From: Alopecurus myosuroides
Taxonomy: Eukaryota > Streptophyta > Magnoliopsida > Poales > Poaceae
Reading direction: 5' to 3'
DNA length: 64,000 bases
Assembly: GCA_028641055.1 (NCBI GenBank)
Contig: CM054062.1
Coordinates: 183,767,958 to 183,831,957 of the forward strand
Below, in pieces: positions 1 to 11,838 of this stretch. The notes beneath the pieces were generated by a model. That model was not told the origin of the DNA. It saw only the letters and a program-made list of their open reading frames with translations, and did not search any database. Each line of letters begins with the position of its first letter. Position 1 is the stretch's first letter. The position numbers and the translations under genes are program-made.

Positions 1-2
1 AA

Positions 3-614
3 GAAGATGATGCTGCCAAGCTTAAAACCATCAAGAATACTCTTCACCAACTTTGCAGCGGAGTCAGTTGGATACTTGACGAGTTGCGACTGCCGGGTGT
101 CAGGCCAGATAACATGAAGAGATTACTGGAATGCTGCTCTACAATCCCCGAGTGGATTTGGCACTGGAAACGGTCCTCCTGCCGATTTGGGGTAACCCGG
201 GGACTCGCGTTGGCTAAGGCCTACGCTCCCAAGCTAGAGCTGGCCAAACTTATGAGCGGATTCCCAGAGTTCAACTTGGATGGGTCCAAGTTTTTGCCAA
301 AGGACTTCAAGGCTATTCAGAAAGAAGTCCGTCATCCGGCTAGTGTTATCGCTGATGCCCTAGAAATTGATGTGATTCTCCCGGCTTATGATGCTAATGA
401 CAAGGTTGTCAAGGCGAACCGCCCCCAGCCGTTCGATATGCTTACCCGTTGGAGGGAGGAGGCGATCAAGATGAAGGAAGAAGCCGCCAAGAAGACCGAG
501 GCCGACTCTGCTCCTGCAACTTCTGCTGCACAACCCGGGACTGCTGCTGACCCGAGTGGCGCCGCAACTACCGGTGGCGACAAGGGCAAGGCCAAGATGG
601 ACCCTGCAGCTTGA
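3..614 (+). CDS. 3' end of antisense accessory ORF of Gypsy-1 (partial)
   Basis: The frame is open from the first codon after the window edge to a stop at 612-614, giving about 203 residues with the N-terminus outside the window. It runs antisense to pol and lies downstream of pol in element orientation, as in Gypsy-2. The body resembles the last exon of the Gypsy-2 antisense gene in layout: a W-rich helical stretch, then a long A/E/K-rich and low-complexity tail ending in KMDPAA. I see no catalytic motif. Antisense accessory ORFs are known in Tat-lineage Gypsy elements and their function is unknown. An ATG start cannot be assigned here, because the first in-frame ATG (111) follows clearly conserved sequence. 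Confidence 0.65.
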   Translation, partial: EDDAAKLKTIKNTLHQLCSGVSWILDELRLPGVRPDNMKRLLECCSTIPEWIWHWKRSSCRFGVTRGLALAKAYAPKLELAKLMSGFPEFNLDGSKFLPKDFKAIQKEVRHPASVIADALEIDVILPAYDANDKVVKANRPQPFDMLTRWREEAIKMKEEAAKKTEADSAPATSAAQPGTAADPSGAATTGGDKGKAKMDPAA

Positions 615-1650
615 AGTAATACCTATCATTCCACATACGTCAGCCGGCAAAGCATCGTTAAAACAGCTTTACTATTCGTTTAAGCAGAGCGCCTGTGCTC
701 TTTTGATACTTTATGGTTTTTGTAATACTTTTATTTAAACTCCCGATGCACTTTGCGCCCCTTTGGGCTTTTGATGAATGTGTCTTTGCATTTGCTTGTT
801 CTTGATATCCACTTGCTTTATTCTCGATACCTTATACTTTTTTTTTTATACTTTCCTTAGCAAGACCCGTCCTCCGGGTGTCGTTGGCGTCTAGGGAACG
901 GTTTTACACCTGAATCCCTAAGCTCCTGAGACCCGGATGCGTGGCTCGTTGTAATTTTATCGGCTGGATGATGCTGTTTCTTTCTTAGAGCTCATAAGTC
1001 CCCAGTCCGGGTTTCCGCGTCTAGGAAACGAATCGCCTGTCGCTGAATGCCCAAGACTTCAGGACAGCTTTTTATGAGGTTTGAAGTTATGCTTGATAAT
1101 CGTTGAGTTTCCGGCTGTCGGCCTTATACTCTGCACAACTTGTGGTTTAGATGACCCTTTCGACTATCTTGTACTATAAGCCGGCTTTCGCGTGGATACC
1201 ATGTTGTTACATCAATACGAAAACGGGGTCAAGCAAGTCCCGTTTGGGTCTCATGACCGACATTAATCGTAAGCGAACGAATCATGCCACTTCGTTGCGA
1301 GTCACATCGAGCTTAAGTAAGAATAGCCGAGAAATTTGGACTTCTTTGTCCGGTTATAAGATTGTAGCCGCACTCGTTTTTTCGAATGACGGCCCCTATA
1401 ACTCATTGGCATCAAGGCCGGGTCTTTTTTGAGTTTGCAGCTGTGCTTATAGGAGCAACCAGCCCTCAAGACCTAAAATATGCACACCGTATAAATGATA
1501 ATTGCTTCTTTTCCTGATAACCTCCTTTTTATTTGATATGAGAAAATTGAGTCAGCAAGCCGCCTCATTAAAAACCCATCCAGTCCCCAAGGGTGCCCCG
1601 GATAGGAAAAGAGTGCGTCTGAAACCTGCTGCTTGTTACATCGTTTTCTG
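615..1650. other. Non-coding gap between convergent pol and antisense ORF of Gypsy-1
   Basis: This kilobase separates the tail ends of the antisense ORF and pol. I see no conserved coding sequence. It has a T-rich run (838-853) and four copies of ACCCGG or CCGGGT (about 875, 922, 1004 and 1418), part of the motif enrichment described for the whole element. Confidence 0.6.
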
Positions 1651-4600
1651 CTAAGTGTAGTACGGACGTAGCTGAGCCACGTTCCATGGTCTATCTCTCT
1701 CTTGCATAGGTGCAGTAGTGTGAGCAGTGTCGTTGATTGTGGCCGATTCTTCTCTTGCATCTATCAAGTAATATGACCCATTATGCAGACTCCGGCTTAC
1801 GATGAAAGGTCCTTCCCATGGTGGCGATAGTTTGTGCTTTCCCTCGTTTGTCTGAACCAAGCGCAGGACCAAGTCTCCCTCCTGGAAGACCCGGCTTTTC
1901 ACCCGCCGGCTATGATATCTTCGCAAGTCCTGCTGATATATGGCTGATCTTTCCAAGGCTTGCTCCCTTTGTTCTTCTAACATATCCACGGCGTCTTGCC
2001 GGGTTTTCTCGTTCTCTACTTCCACATAAGCTGTCACTCTTGGTGAATCATGAATGATGTCGCTTGGTAATACCGCTTCTGCGCCGTAGACCATGAAGAA
2101 AGGTGTCATCTGGGTGGATCGGTTGGGTGTAGTGTTAATACCCCAGACCACGGAAGGAAGTTCTTCAACCCATGCCCCAGCGGCCCTGACACAGGGAACC
2201 CTCAGTCTTGGCTTTAATCCACGAAGTAGTTCTTGGTTCGCCCTCTCCACTTGCCCGTTGGCTTGCGGATGTGCTACTGATGCTACATCGAGCCTGATTC
2301 CATTGCTGCCACAAAATTTTTCCATCTCTCCAAGGGACATGTTGGTTCCATTGTCGGTAATTATGCTGTGGGGGTACCCGAACCGGTATATAATTCTTTT
2401 CAGGAACTTGACTGCTGTGGCCGCTTCGCAATTGGTGACCGGCATAACCTCCACCCATTTGGTAAACTTATCAACAGCAACTAAGAGGTGCGTCTTCTTG
2501 CAAGGTGACATATGGAAGGGGCCAACCATGTCCATACCCCAAACAGCGAATGGCCAAGTTAATGGAATGGTCCGTAACTCCATAGCCGGCACATGAGTTT
2601 GGCGAGCGTACCTTTGACATCCGTCGCACCTTGCCACTATCCGTTCCGCGTCTGCTAGAGCTGTGAGCCAGAAGAACCCATGTCGATAGGCCTTGGCCAC
2701 AAGAGACCTTGTGGACGCATGATGCCCGCAATCACCTTCATGGATCTCCTTAAGAATCTGTCGGCCTTCTTCTGGTGTCACACAGCGCAAAAAGACTCCT
2801 GCCGCACTTCTCTTGTACAACTCTCCATTGATAATAGCGTATCCTTTTGCCCGCCTCACGATTTGTCTTGCTAGTACCTCCTGTTCCGGCAGTTCGCCCC
2901 GTGATAAGTATGCCAGATATGGCTCCGTCCACTCGGGAACGCCGTGTATTGTAGCCACGAGCTCCACGTCCGGGTCTTGATTTGCTAATTCTTCTTCAGA
3001 CTCGGATTTAACTGACGGTCGCCATAGCTCGTCCACGAAAACATTAGGTGGAACTGGCTCCCTGCGTGAGCCGAGTCTGGCGAGTGCGTCCGCCGCCTCG
3101 TTCTTTCTTCTGTCTATGTGCTCCACTTCATACCCGGAGAAACACCCGGCAACCCTATCAACCTCCCTGCGGTACGCTGCCATAGTGGCGTCCTTCCTGT
3201 CCCAGGTTCCTGATACCTGCTGCACCACGAGATCCGAGTCTCCAAAGCATCGTATCCTTCTAATGTTCATCTCCTTGGCTACCTTCAAGCCATGCAACAG
3301 AGCCTCATACTCGGCCACGTTGTTTGAGCAATCAAAATGAATCTGTAGCACGTAACTTAGTTTATCCCCCTTTGGCGATGTCAGCACCACTCCGGCTCCT
3401 GACCCCTCGTACTGCTTTGATCCATCGAAGTGCATGGTCCATGACTCGGAACTTGGAACTGCGGTAACCATTCCAGTGTGCGTCCAGTCGTTAACGAAAT
3501 CAACCAAGGCCTGGGACTTGATTGCCGATCTGGGCTCGTAGCTGATATGATAATCTCCCATTTCTATTGCCCATTTGGCTATTCTGCCCGTCGCATCCGA
3601 GTTTCTGATGATATCCGACATTGGTATTGAACTAACCACTGTTATGGGATGTTCTTGGAAATATGGCTTCAACTTCCGGCTGGCCATAAAGACCCCGAAC
3701 ACCAATTTTTGCCAATGCGGGTAACGCTGCTTCGCTTCCGATAACACCTCACTGACATAGTAAACCGGCCTCTGAACCGGGTGACCTTTCCCATCTTCTT
3801 TGCGTTCCACGACAACTACTGCGCTGACGGCTCGGGGACCGGCTGCCACGTATAATAACATAGGCTCTTTAGGACCCGGCGCCGCTAGTACTGGCGCTTC
3901 AGATAACTGCTTCTTTAGTGCTTCAAACGCCTCATCTGCCTCCTGATCCCATACGAACTTATCTGATTTCCGCAAAAGCCGGTACAAGGGTATTGCCTTT
4001 TCTCCAAGCCTGGATATGAATCGGCTCAGGGCTGCCACACAGCCCGTGAGTTTTTGAACGTGCTTCAAATTTTCCGGTTTCTTCAAATTCTGGATGGCCT
4101 TGATTTTATCCGGGTTTGCCTCAATTCCTCTCTCGGAGACTATAAAGCCAAGTAACTTCCCGGCCGGGACTCCGAATACACACTTCGTTGGGTTAAGCTT
4201 CATCTGATACCTCCTCAAGTTTTTAAACGTTTCTTTTAAGTCATCAATAAATGTTTCTGCCTTCCGGGTCTTAATAACCACATCATCCACATACGCGTGC
4301 ACGTTACGCCCAATTTGATCCTCGAAGCACTTCTGAATACACCGCTGATACGTTGCGCCCGCATTTTTCAATCCAAACGTCATGGTTTTGTAGCAGAAGG
4401 CCCCAAAAGGGGTTATAAATGAGGTTTTTTCCCAATCCTCCCTTTTGAGTTTAATCTGGTGGTATCCCGAATATGCGTCCAAGAAACATAGCAAGTCGCT
4501 TCCGGCTACCGCATCTATGATTTGGTCTATCCTTGGCAGCGCGAACGGATCCTTTGGGCAATGCTTGTTGAGGCTCGTGAAATCGATGCACATCCTCCAT

Positions 4601-6006
4601 TCATTTGTCTTTTTCATCACTAGAACCGGATTCGCTAACCAGTCCGGGTGAAATACTTCCATGATAAAGCCTGCGGTTAATAGTCGTGCGATTTCCTCAC
4701 CTATTGCTCTTCTCCTTTCCTCGTTCATTTTTCTCAAACCTTGCTTCACAGGCCTGGCCCTGGGATCCACATGCAAACTGTGCTCTGCCAACTCGGTGGG
4801 GATACCCGGCATGTCGCTGGGTGTCCAGGCGAACACATCCGCATTTGAGCGTATAAATTCCACTAGGGCCTTTTCTTGCGCGTCTTCCAGATTGGACCCT
4901 ATAGTGAACTGCTTGGTGGGGTCTCCTTCCACAAAATCTACTTTCTTGGTGTCTTGAGCCGCCTTAAATTTTACTCTTTCGTCTTCAGAGTCTGGTCTTC
5001 TCAATGCCGTGCCATCTTCCGGATCCACCTGAGACCGGTAATATTTAAGCTCTTCCTTTCTGCAGGCTTGCTCGGCCATCACCGAATCTCCCTCATCACA
5101 CTCTACTGCTATATCCCGGTTTCCATGGATAGTGATGGTCTGCTTGGGGCCTGGAATCTTTAACTGCAAATATACATAGCACGGCCTAGCCATGAATCTA
5201 GCATAAGCTGGTCTCCCGAACAATGCGTGGTAAGGACTGTGCAACCGGACCACCTCAAACGTGAGCCATTCTACCCGATAGTTATCTACCGACTCTCCGA
5301 AGGCTACTTCCAATGTAATTTTTCCTTCGGGGCGCGCCGAATGACCCGGCACGATTCCATGAAAAACCGTCGAACTTTTCTGTAGCTGAGACTCTTTGAG
5401 GTTCATGCGCAAGAAGGTTTCCCAATATAGGATGTTGATGCTGCTCCCTCCGTCCATCAATACCTTTCTCAATTCATAACCGTTGACCTGTGACGAGACT
5501 ACTAACGCCAGGGTTCCAGGGTGCTCTATTCCTTCCGGATGATCCCTTCTGCTCCATGTTACCTCTTGCTCTGCCCATCTCAAGTATCCCGGGGTGGCCG
5601 AGGAAACTGAATTCTCTGTCTGTTTTAACGCCTTTTTGTCCCTGTTGGAAGTCCCTGTAACATGCACATGATATTGTCCTTTTAAATTGAGCGTACGTAC
5701 CATACCGATGAAGATACTGATTTGGCCAATCGATACCGCGGACCCGGATTCAAGACGCTCCGGCTCCAACTCCCACCCGGAATTGTCCACTATCCTTGTT
5801 CCTTCGTCATCAGAGTAGATCTCGCCGACAACAAAGTTCTTCATGATCTTCCGAGCTTCTCCCGCGATGTAAACACCTTTGGACGCAGGCCCCACGGTGG
5901 GCGCCAACTGTCGTGGGATAATCACGGCAGATGTTACCTGGGGTAACTGATCTTGGGGCAAGTCGACACAGGTATTTGGGAGAGGGTTTAGCTCGAAGGA
6001 GGACAT
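1651..6006 (-). CDS. Gag-N-terminal/protease/RT/RNase H/integrase polyprotein of Gypsy-1
   Basis: Uninterrupted 1451-codon frame. The ATG (6006-6004) lies in the LTR, and the reading runs through the LTR end and PBS (residues around 31-40 read PRQLAPTVGP). Domains in order: a short gag N-terminal remnant (to about residue 115), an aspartic protease with DGGSS (D codon near 5454), RT with YVDD (4293-4282), the RT-linked RNase H, a second plant-type RNase H starting at MHFDGS, and integrase with the H-H-C-C zinc finger (GDCGHH...CDGC), DMVGPF, TDNG and GQVERAN. It would process, copy and integrate element RNA. Compared with Gypsy-2 the whole capsid core (about 2.4 kb) is absent without loss of frame, so the element probably needs gag from elsewhere. 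Confidence 0.92.
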   Translation of the reverse strand: MSSFELNPLPNTCVDLPQDQLPQVTSAVIIPRQLAPTVGPASKGVYIAGEARKIMKNFVVGEIYSDDEGTRIVDNSGWELEPERLESGSAVSIGQISIFIGMVRTLNLKGQYHVHVTGTSNRDKKALKQTENSVSSATPGYLRWAEQEVTWSRRDHPEGIEHPGTLALVVSSQVNGYELRKVLMDGGSSINILYWETFLRMNLKESQLQKSSTVFHGIVPGHSARPEGKITLEVAFGESVDNYRVEWLTFEVVRLHSPYHALFGRPAYARFMARPCYVYLQLKIPGPKQTITIHGNRDIAVECDEGDSVMAEQACRKEELKYYRSQVDPEDGTALRRPDSEDERVKFKAAQDTKKVDFVEGDPTKQFTIGSNLEDAQEKALVEFIRSNADVFAWTPSDMPGIPTELAEHSLHVDPRARPVKQGLRKMNEERRRAIGEEIARLLTAGFIMEVFHPDWLANPVLVMKKTNEWRMCIDFTSLNKHCPKDPFALPRIDQIIDAVAGSDLLCFLDAYSGYHQIKLKREDWEKTSFITPFGAFCYKTMTFGLKNAGATYQRCIQKCFEDQIGRNVHAYVDDVVIKTRKAETFIDDLKETFKNLRRYQMKLNPTKCVFGVPAGKLLGFIVSERGIEANPDKIKAIQNLKKPENLKHVQKLTGCVAALSRFISRLGEKAIPLYRLLRKSDKFVWDQEADEAFEALKKQLSEAPVLAAPGPKEPMLLYVAAGPRAVSAVVVVERKEDGKGHPVQRPVYYVSEVLSEAKQRYPHWQKLVFGVFMASRKLKPYFQEHPITVVSSIPMSDIIRNSDATGRIAKWAIEMGDYHISYEPRSAIKSQALVDFVNDWTHTGMVTAVPSSESWTMHFDGSKQYEGSGAGVVLTSPKGDKLSYVLQIHFDCSNNVAEYEALLHGLKVAKEMNIRRIRCFGDSDLVVQQVSGTWDRKDATMAAYRREVDRVAGCFSGYEVEHIDRRKNEAADALARLGSRREPVPPNVFVDELWRPSVKSESEEELANQDPDVELVATIHGVPEWTEPYLAYLSRGELPEQEVLARQIVRRAKGYAIINGELYKRSAAGVFLRCVTPEEGRQILKEIHEGDCGHHASTRSLVAKAYRHGFFWLTALADAERIVARCDGCQRYARQTHVPAMELRTIPLTWPFAVWGMDMVGPFHMSPCKKTHLLVAVDKFTKWVEVMPVTNCEAATAVKFLKRIIYRFGYPHSIITDNGTNMSLGEMEKFCGSNGIRLDVASVAHPQANGQVERANQELLRGLKPRLRVPCVRAAGAWVEELPSVVWGINTTPNRSTQMTPFFMVYGAEAVLPSDIIHDSPRVTAYVEVENEKTRQDAVDMLEEQREQALERSAIYQQDLRRYHSRRVKSRVFQEGDLVLRLVQTNEGKHKLSPPWEGPFIVSRSLHNGSYYLIDAREESATINDTAHTTAPMQERDRPWNVAQLRPYYT
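5889..5906 (-). other. Primer binding site of Gypsy-1
   Basis: Minus-strand TGGCGCCCACCGTGGGGC starts two bases after the LTR end and is identical to the PBS of Gypsy-2. It would pair with a tRNA 3' end in CCA; I cannot say which tRNA. It lies inside the polyprotein reading frame. Confidence 0.8.
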
Positions 6007-6360
6007 GGCGAAAGCAATCTAAGAACCGGAAAGTAACTCGCCGGATCTCGATATGATTATACTGGATACTCGATAACGGGTGTTACAACTATGACTCGAA
6101 TCTCTCTGAGGCTAAGCCTAGGGGTTGGTTTATATAGCACTCATACCCCCCTTGACTTGCCTTTACAAAGCGCTTCCTGAGTCCTGCTCGGACTCTATAC
6201 ACAAACCCTAACTTTCCTTACCGCAACCCACAATCCGGGTCACGAACGTTACATGCCCTGGGCCTTCCAGAAGTTTCTTTGTCTTTAGCCGGATTTGGTC
6301 CAGCCGCCGTTTGGGCCGGATCACACCCGGGAGTTAGTCTACCGGGTTACTATCCCCTCA
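5909..6360 (-). repeat. 5' LTR of Gypsy-1 (452 bp)
   Basis: On the minus strand it starts TGAGGGGATAG at 6360 and ends CACGACA at 5909, next to the PBS. A TATA box (TATATAAA on the minus strand) is at 6136-6129. The gag ATG is inside it at 6006. Only this LTR is in the window, so the insertion cannot be dated from LTR divergence. Confidence 0.85.
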
Positions 6361-6755
6361 TCACCCGCTGCTCCATTTCATGGTCTCCGGCTTGGCGAAG
6401 CCCTGACCGTGGGATTCTTCACCACCACCACGTCGTCGTGCTGCTGGATTTCCGAGGGATCCTCTACTTCCGCGCCCCGCTGGAACGAGGGAACGGAGGT
6501 CGTCATCAACCGTACGTGTGACCGATCACGGATGCACCGCCGGATTGCGGTGCCATCTTCTCGCTATCGGGATCGGTGTGAGTACGACTACGCCAACAAC
6601 GAGATTTGATCTCGTACCACTTTGAGTCTTCGAGGGTATGTGTTCTCCTTAACCCTCTTGTTGCCCGTTGCACTTCGTCTCATAGATTAGATCTTGGCCT
6701 TTCGGGTATCTCTCGCGTAGGAAAATTTTTGTTTTCTATGCTACGTTTCCCTTCA
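6361..6755 (+). repeat. 5' LTR of Copia-A, 3' portion (395 bp)
   Basis: Aligns without gaps to 13107-13501. By eye there is one difference, ccgagg here versus ccaagg in the 3' LTR, a CpG-type transition. It is truncated at 6361 by the Gypsy-1 insertion. Confidence 0.93.
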
Positions 6756-6756
6756 G

Positions 6757-6768
6757 TGGTATCAGAGC
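6757..6768 (+). other. PBS of Copia-A (initiator-Met tRNA)
   Basis: TGGTATCAGAGC one base after the LTR end is the classic plant Copia PBS complementary to initiator methionine tRNA. Confidence 0.92.
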
Positions 6769-8271
6769 CGGATCTATGCGTAGATGTTTTGTACGGGTAG
6801 AACACATAGGTGTATGTGGGCGTTGATGATCATGTTATTACCTCCTTGATTATTTTATGATCTTAGTGGCATAGTGGGATGAAGCGGCCCGGACTAACCT
6901 TACATGTCCACGTACATGAGACTTGTTCCACAATTGACATGCAACTTGTATTGCATAAGTGGCTTGCGGGTGTCTGTTTCTCCTACTATAGTTAAGATCT
7001 AATCTATGAAGGGTTGCTAAAAATATGTTTATCAACGTTGTGGTTGATGTTCGTAGGTATGAACGGTTCTATCCTCGAAAGCCCTAAGCCACGTAAAATA
7101 TGCAAAAATAAATTAGAGGCGTCTAACTAGTTTTTGCTGGGCATGTGATGAGATATGGTCAATATTACAAATTTGATTATGAGATGATCTATTTTGTAAA
7201 TTTTTGATATACCGGAAGGTATCCATATGGTTGTCTTCTTATTGATGGACAATCAAGTTTAGGGTACCGTGGTACTTGGTACCACGCCGGTGGAATGATT
7301 GAGATCATACCATAATGCACATGATGGAGATCAAGTGCAAGGAGGACCATATCATATCACGTTATCCTTACATGTGATGTTTGTGATGTTAATCCTTTTA
7401 TGCATCTTGTTTTGCTTAGATAACGTTGGTAGCATTATAAGATGATCCCTCTCACTTAATATCAAGATAATAATGTGTTCTTCCTTAAAGTATGCACCGT
7501 TAAGAAAGTTCGTCGTTTCGAGACACCACGTGATGATCGGGTGTGACAGACTCAACGTTCGCATACAACGGGTGTTTTCAAGCCTAGCATGTACAGACAT
7601 GGCCTTGAAACACACGCAATACTACGGTTCTACTTGGCGAGCCTAGCATGTACAGACATGGCCTCGGAACACGTAACCGAAAGGTAAAGCATGAGTCATA
7701 TGGCTGATATGATGAACATGTCGATGTTCGCCTTTGAAGCTACATCATCTCACGTGATGATCGGTTTTGGTGTAGTGAATTTGGTTCGTGTAATCACCAA
7801 AGACGACTAAGAGGGATGCTGTTTTTGAGTGGGAGTTCATGGTTTAATTTTGAATTAACTTGAACTTATTTATCATGAACAACAAATCAAAGTGAATTTG
7901 CACAAATTGTAGTATTCATTGGCATCCACATAACTACCTTACACTTAGATTGTTAATTGAGATATAACTGTTATGATCTGGTAAATACCATTTAAGATTG
8001 GTACCGTATGAGTGAAATTTAAAATTGAGTCCTATTGTAGATTTTTGGTATTTCCTACCTAGCTCCATGTGGTTAATGATTGATTAATCTAGAGAGCAAA
8101 TAATTCCTACTTAGAATCCAGAGTCATGGTTGCTTCCGTATTACTTTATCTTCAAAAGAATGTTTTGTTGATCAAGGTGATTTAGGAACTGAAAAGAGTT
8201 GTTTTCAGAAACAATCAAGTGAAAGATATATTGATATCTAGAAACTTATTTGTGGCAACATGACTGAGTAT

Positions 8272-8358
8272 AATTTAGCGTGACAATGTTTGCTTATATT
8301 ATCTGAATATATCCAAATTTAGCGTGACAATGTTTGCTTATATTATCTGAATATATGC
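8272..8358 (+). repeat. 44-bp tandem duplication in Copia-A
   Basis: Two near-identical copies of a 44-bp unit beginning tttagcgtgacaatg (8274 and 8318). Non-coding. Confidence 0.85.
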
Positions 8359-11300
8359 AATGATTGAAGACGCTAGGCGTTTGAATATTCCAAGAAGTTG
8401 GGCGCTCAAAATTATCCTCTAAATCCCTTCCTTCGAGCTATAGTAACTTAATCATAAAATTGTTGTGATGGGATGGATTAGAAGTATGGGTAAAGTATTT
8501 TACCTTACTTGGAAATTGTTAAGAGTGGAATCTAGAAGAATGCTATTAATATGGTGATATTAGTAGAACAATCAAACTCAAAGTATGACTCAATGGGTGA
8601 TAGTATATGACTAACACGCCAAAGAAAATGAGCTAGTAAGACTAGCATTGTTTGATGTTGAATGATTCTTCTGTAAAGGAAAGGGAATATTGAAAATAGA
8701 ATTACAAAAAGATATATGGCAAAAAAAGAAGATAACTGGAAAGTCCAGCTCAGGAGTATATGCTTGATATACAAGTTATAGATGTATTATTAGTTAACAA
8801 AGTATTTTTGGGTATTTTGATACCACATTGGTTGGTATGAGTTGTCATACAAAGCAACGCAATGAAAGAAATACAAGGGCCTAAAAGGAACTAGTAATAG
8901 ATGTGGAATCGATTATGACAAGAACATAAATAAAGTGTTATTGTGTTCATTGTCGTATCGAACCAACCAGTCAAGATTTATTTGAAGAACTTAATAATTT
9001 GTTATTTTTTTCTAGTCTTTTGTGAGAACAAATGAGATTGTTCAAACGATGACCATATTCCATAATTGATGGATATGTTAATCATGTTGGTAAAGTAAAC
9101 ATCTATAAGACTGAATGCTAAACGTTGCAAGACGTAAAAGAGTTTCACTTAAATTGTGGCACCACCATTTTAGTTCATATCGGAAAGGAAAACATGAAGG
9201 AACTCCATATTGATGGACTTCCGGAGTCATTTTATTGACGCTTGTGAGACCTCTTCCAAAAGATGACTAGAATTCCGTTCTTAGGCCAAAGTAGAATGGA
9301 CGACTAATTTAGTGGAGATTATACATATTGATGTATATAGTCCATTATGTGTAGTCATGTATGGTGGATTAATTTTTCCTTCATAAAATTATGTCGATGA
9401 TTTAAGTAGATATGTGAGTATATCTATTTAAAGGGAACAGAGTTTGACATTTTGAATTGGTTCAAAAGGTTGTTAATATGAAGTTAAAATCAATGTAACA
9501 AGATAATCAAGTATTTATGATTGGATCATAAAGGATAAAGTTTGAGTTACAAGTTTAGCAAAACATCTGAGAAGTTGCAGAATTGTTCTACAACTTATAC
9601 TTCTCGAATACCCCACATTAGATTGGAGTATTCAAAAGACAAAATCAAACCCTGTTTGACATGGTAAGATTAATAAAATTGCCATTATAATTTTGTAGTT
9701 TATACATTAAGGACAACCGCTTTTACACTGAAAAGAGCACCATCATGATCCGTTGAAATTGACAACATATACGATATGGTTTGCGTAATGACCCGAATTG
9801 TCATTTTTCTTAAGTTTTGGTATGCATAGCATGTGTAAAATGTTTACAACCAAAATAGGATAAATATATGTTTATAAGGTTATCCCAAATAAAACATTGG
9901 GTATTTCTCCTATCACCGAACCAAAAGACAAATGTTGTTTGTCAGAAAGGGTTGATTTCTCGAGAAAGTAGTTCTTGCGAAACAAGTGAGTGGGAGCACA
10001 GTACAAACTCAACAAGATTAGAGAATCTTCGTTATCATGTCAAGAGTAGCGCAGCACTGGAAGTTGTTCCGGGGTTTACTATTTTGATTAAGTATAAGAC
10101 ACTACAAATGTTGTAGATACTTCAAATGAGTTTGCGAACTGTTCCAGAAAAGTCCAAAAACTTTATACTTAGAACAACTTGTTGTTTAAGTGTAAAGAGT
10201 TGTTTTGACAACAAAAGGACCTGGACCTTATAAAGGAAGCAAATGATGGGCCCTGACTTCGTAAAATTGACTATGAGTCATTATATCCGCCATAGTATCC
10301 TTGTATGAATATCAAGTATGTGACTTGGTAGTCCTTTCGATAGGCATGATGCCTAGCGATAGCAAAAGGGTCTATATAGCGACAAAGACATGGATTTTAC
10401 ATCTTATTAAAATTGTACTTATCGAAAAGTTGTTTTCGACGAAGTTCAAAGAGTTAACTACTACAAGATTTTGATCTTTCGTAGTGATGCTTTAGTCTTT
10501 GCGGATAGTTCTAGCAAAAGGTTACATATTATGATATGGCAGTTGAATAACAAACTCTCCTCTCAAGGAAGTTTTATCAAGGATGTGTACTTGACACAGT
10601 CTGAGAGTTTTGTAAAATTCAAAAAGGTTGCTAGAAAGGTATGCACACTTCAATGGTTGAAGTGAGCATAACGAAGTTGAAATCTTTACCTTAATGAAGT
10701 TATCAAAAGAGTTTGATTCCGTCATGAACGATAAAGATGCTTGTAAAGTTACAAGAAATTAAGTGGGAGCGCTATGACATATTTCCAATACTTTATGTAG
10801 ATGACATATGGTTGACTGGAAAATATGTATTTTAAATTAACACGGTTAAGATTTTCATATTGATGAAAGGCTTGGAAGATATTGGGCATCGATGTCTATA
10901 AAAGATGGATTCAAGCGCCTGATATGATTAAAGCCAAATTACATAGATGAAATATTGAAGTAAGTCAATATAAAATTGATAAGAAGGAGTTCTTGTCACA
11001 TGGAAAATAATTGAGCAAGATTCATGTGTTTTGACACATGATGAGCATCATTGAAATTGAGATTTCTAAGTCATGTTTCCATGCTATGTACACAACCAGA
11101 TGAGTCCTATGCTATAAAATGTTATAGTGGGATAATTCATATGATGATTAGACAACAGTGGGAGAGATCCTTGTGTCATTTTAGAAATGCTAAGGATATG
11201 TTTTCCTATATAGTAATGACAAAATATTAGTTGTAATATGTTACACTAATAGTCTTGTCATTTATTCAAGTAATTTTATCTCAAATAAAATATGTAATGA

Positions 11301-11454
11301 AGGGTAGCACAATAGGATGGAAGAAAGTTCCATGCTGGATTTGAAAGAGTTTCAAAATTAAAATATTGTGACAGATACTACAACAAAGGCTAAAGTATAT
11401 CGTTGTGTTAACAACTGATTATAAGCGTATTTTGTGTCAAGGAGTTCTTTATTG

Positions 11455-11634
11455 AACTTGGTGAATTTCCAAGAATGCTGAAACTATGAAGCTACATTTT
11501 CACAATGTTAGTAACATCAGTTTAAGCTGAGGAATTAAGGTATCACCGGAACTTGGTGAGTTTCCAAGAATGCTAACACTATGAAGCTACATTTTCACAA
11601 TGTTAGTGACATCAGTTTAAGCTGAGGAATTAAG
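11455..11634 (+). repeat. 95-bp tandem duplication in Copia-A
   Basis: A unit starting aacttggtga is repeated at 11455 and 11550 with a few differences. It lies just upstream of the polypurine tract. Confidence 0.85.
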
Positions 11635-11838
11635 TTTTCATCAATTGACCATATATATATACAAAGCCATCTCATTAGAGAATGAGTAATGCGTGTAGAC
11701 GCAAAGAACATGCAAATACAATAGGTCCTGAACAGTTCAGATCTTTTTGATAATGTCTACCACATGCGAAGCATGGTAATAACACTGGTACGCCATATGT
11801 GTTAAAGTGCTTACATACTAGATTATTGACTCTAGTGC

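Larger units (their letters stand above)
1..6360 (-). mobile_element. Gypsy-1: Tat-lineage Ty3/Gypsy retrotransposon, left part outside window
   Basis: Order on the minus strand is 5' LTR (6360-5909), primer binding site (5906-5889), one long protease-RT-RNase H-integrase frame (6006-1651), a non-coding stretch, and a plus-strand (antisense) gene running off the left edge (3-614). The second, plant-type RNase H and the antisense ORF place it in the Tat lineage. The right LTR end fits insertion into the 5' LTR of Copia-A: the Copia sequence resumes at 6361 with tcacc, the expected 5-bp TSD, and its partner lies left of the window. The 3' LTR is not in view. The core of gag is missing. Confidence 0.9.
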
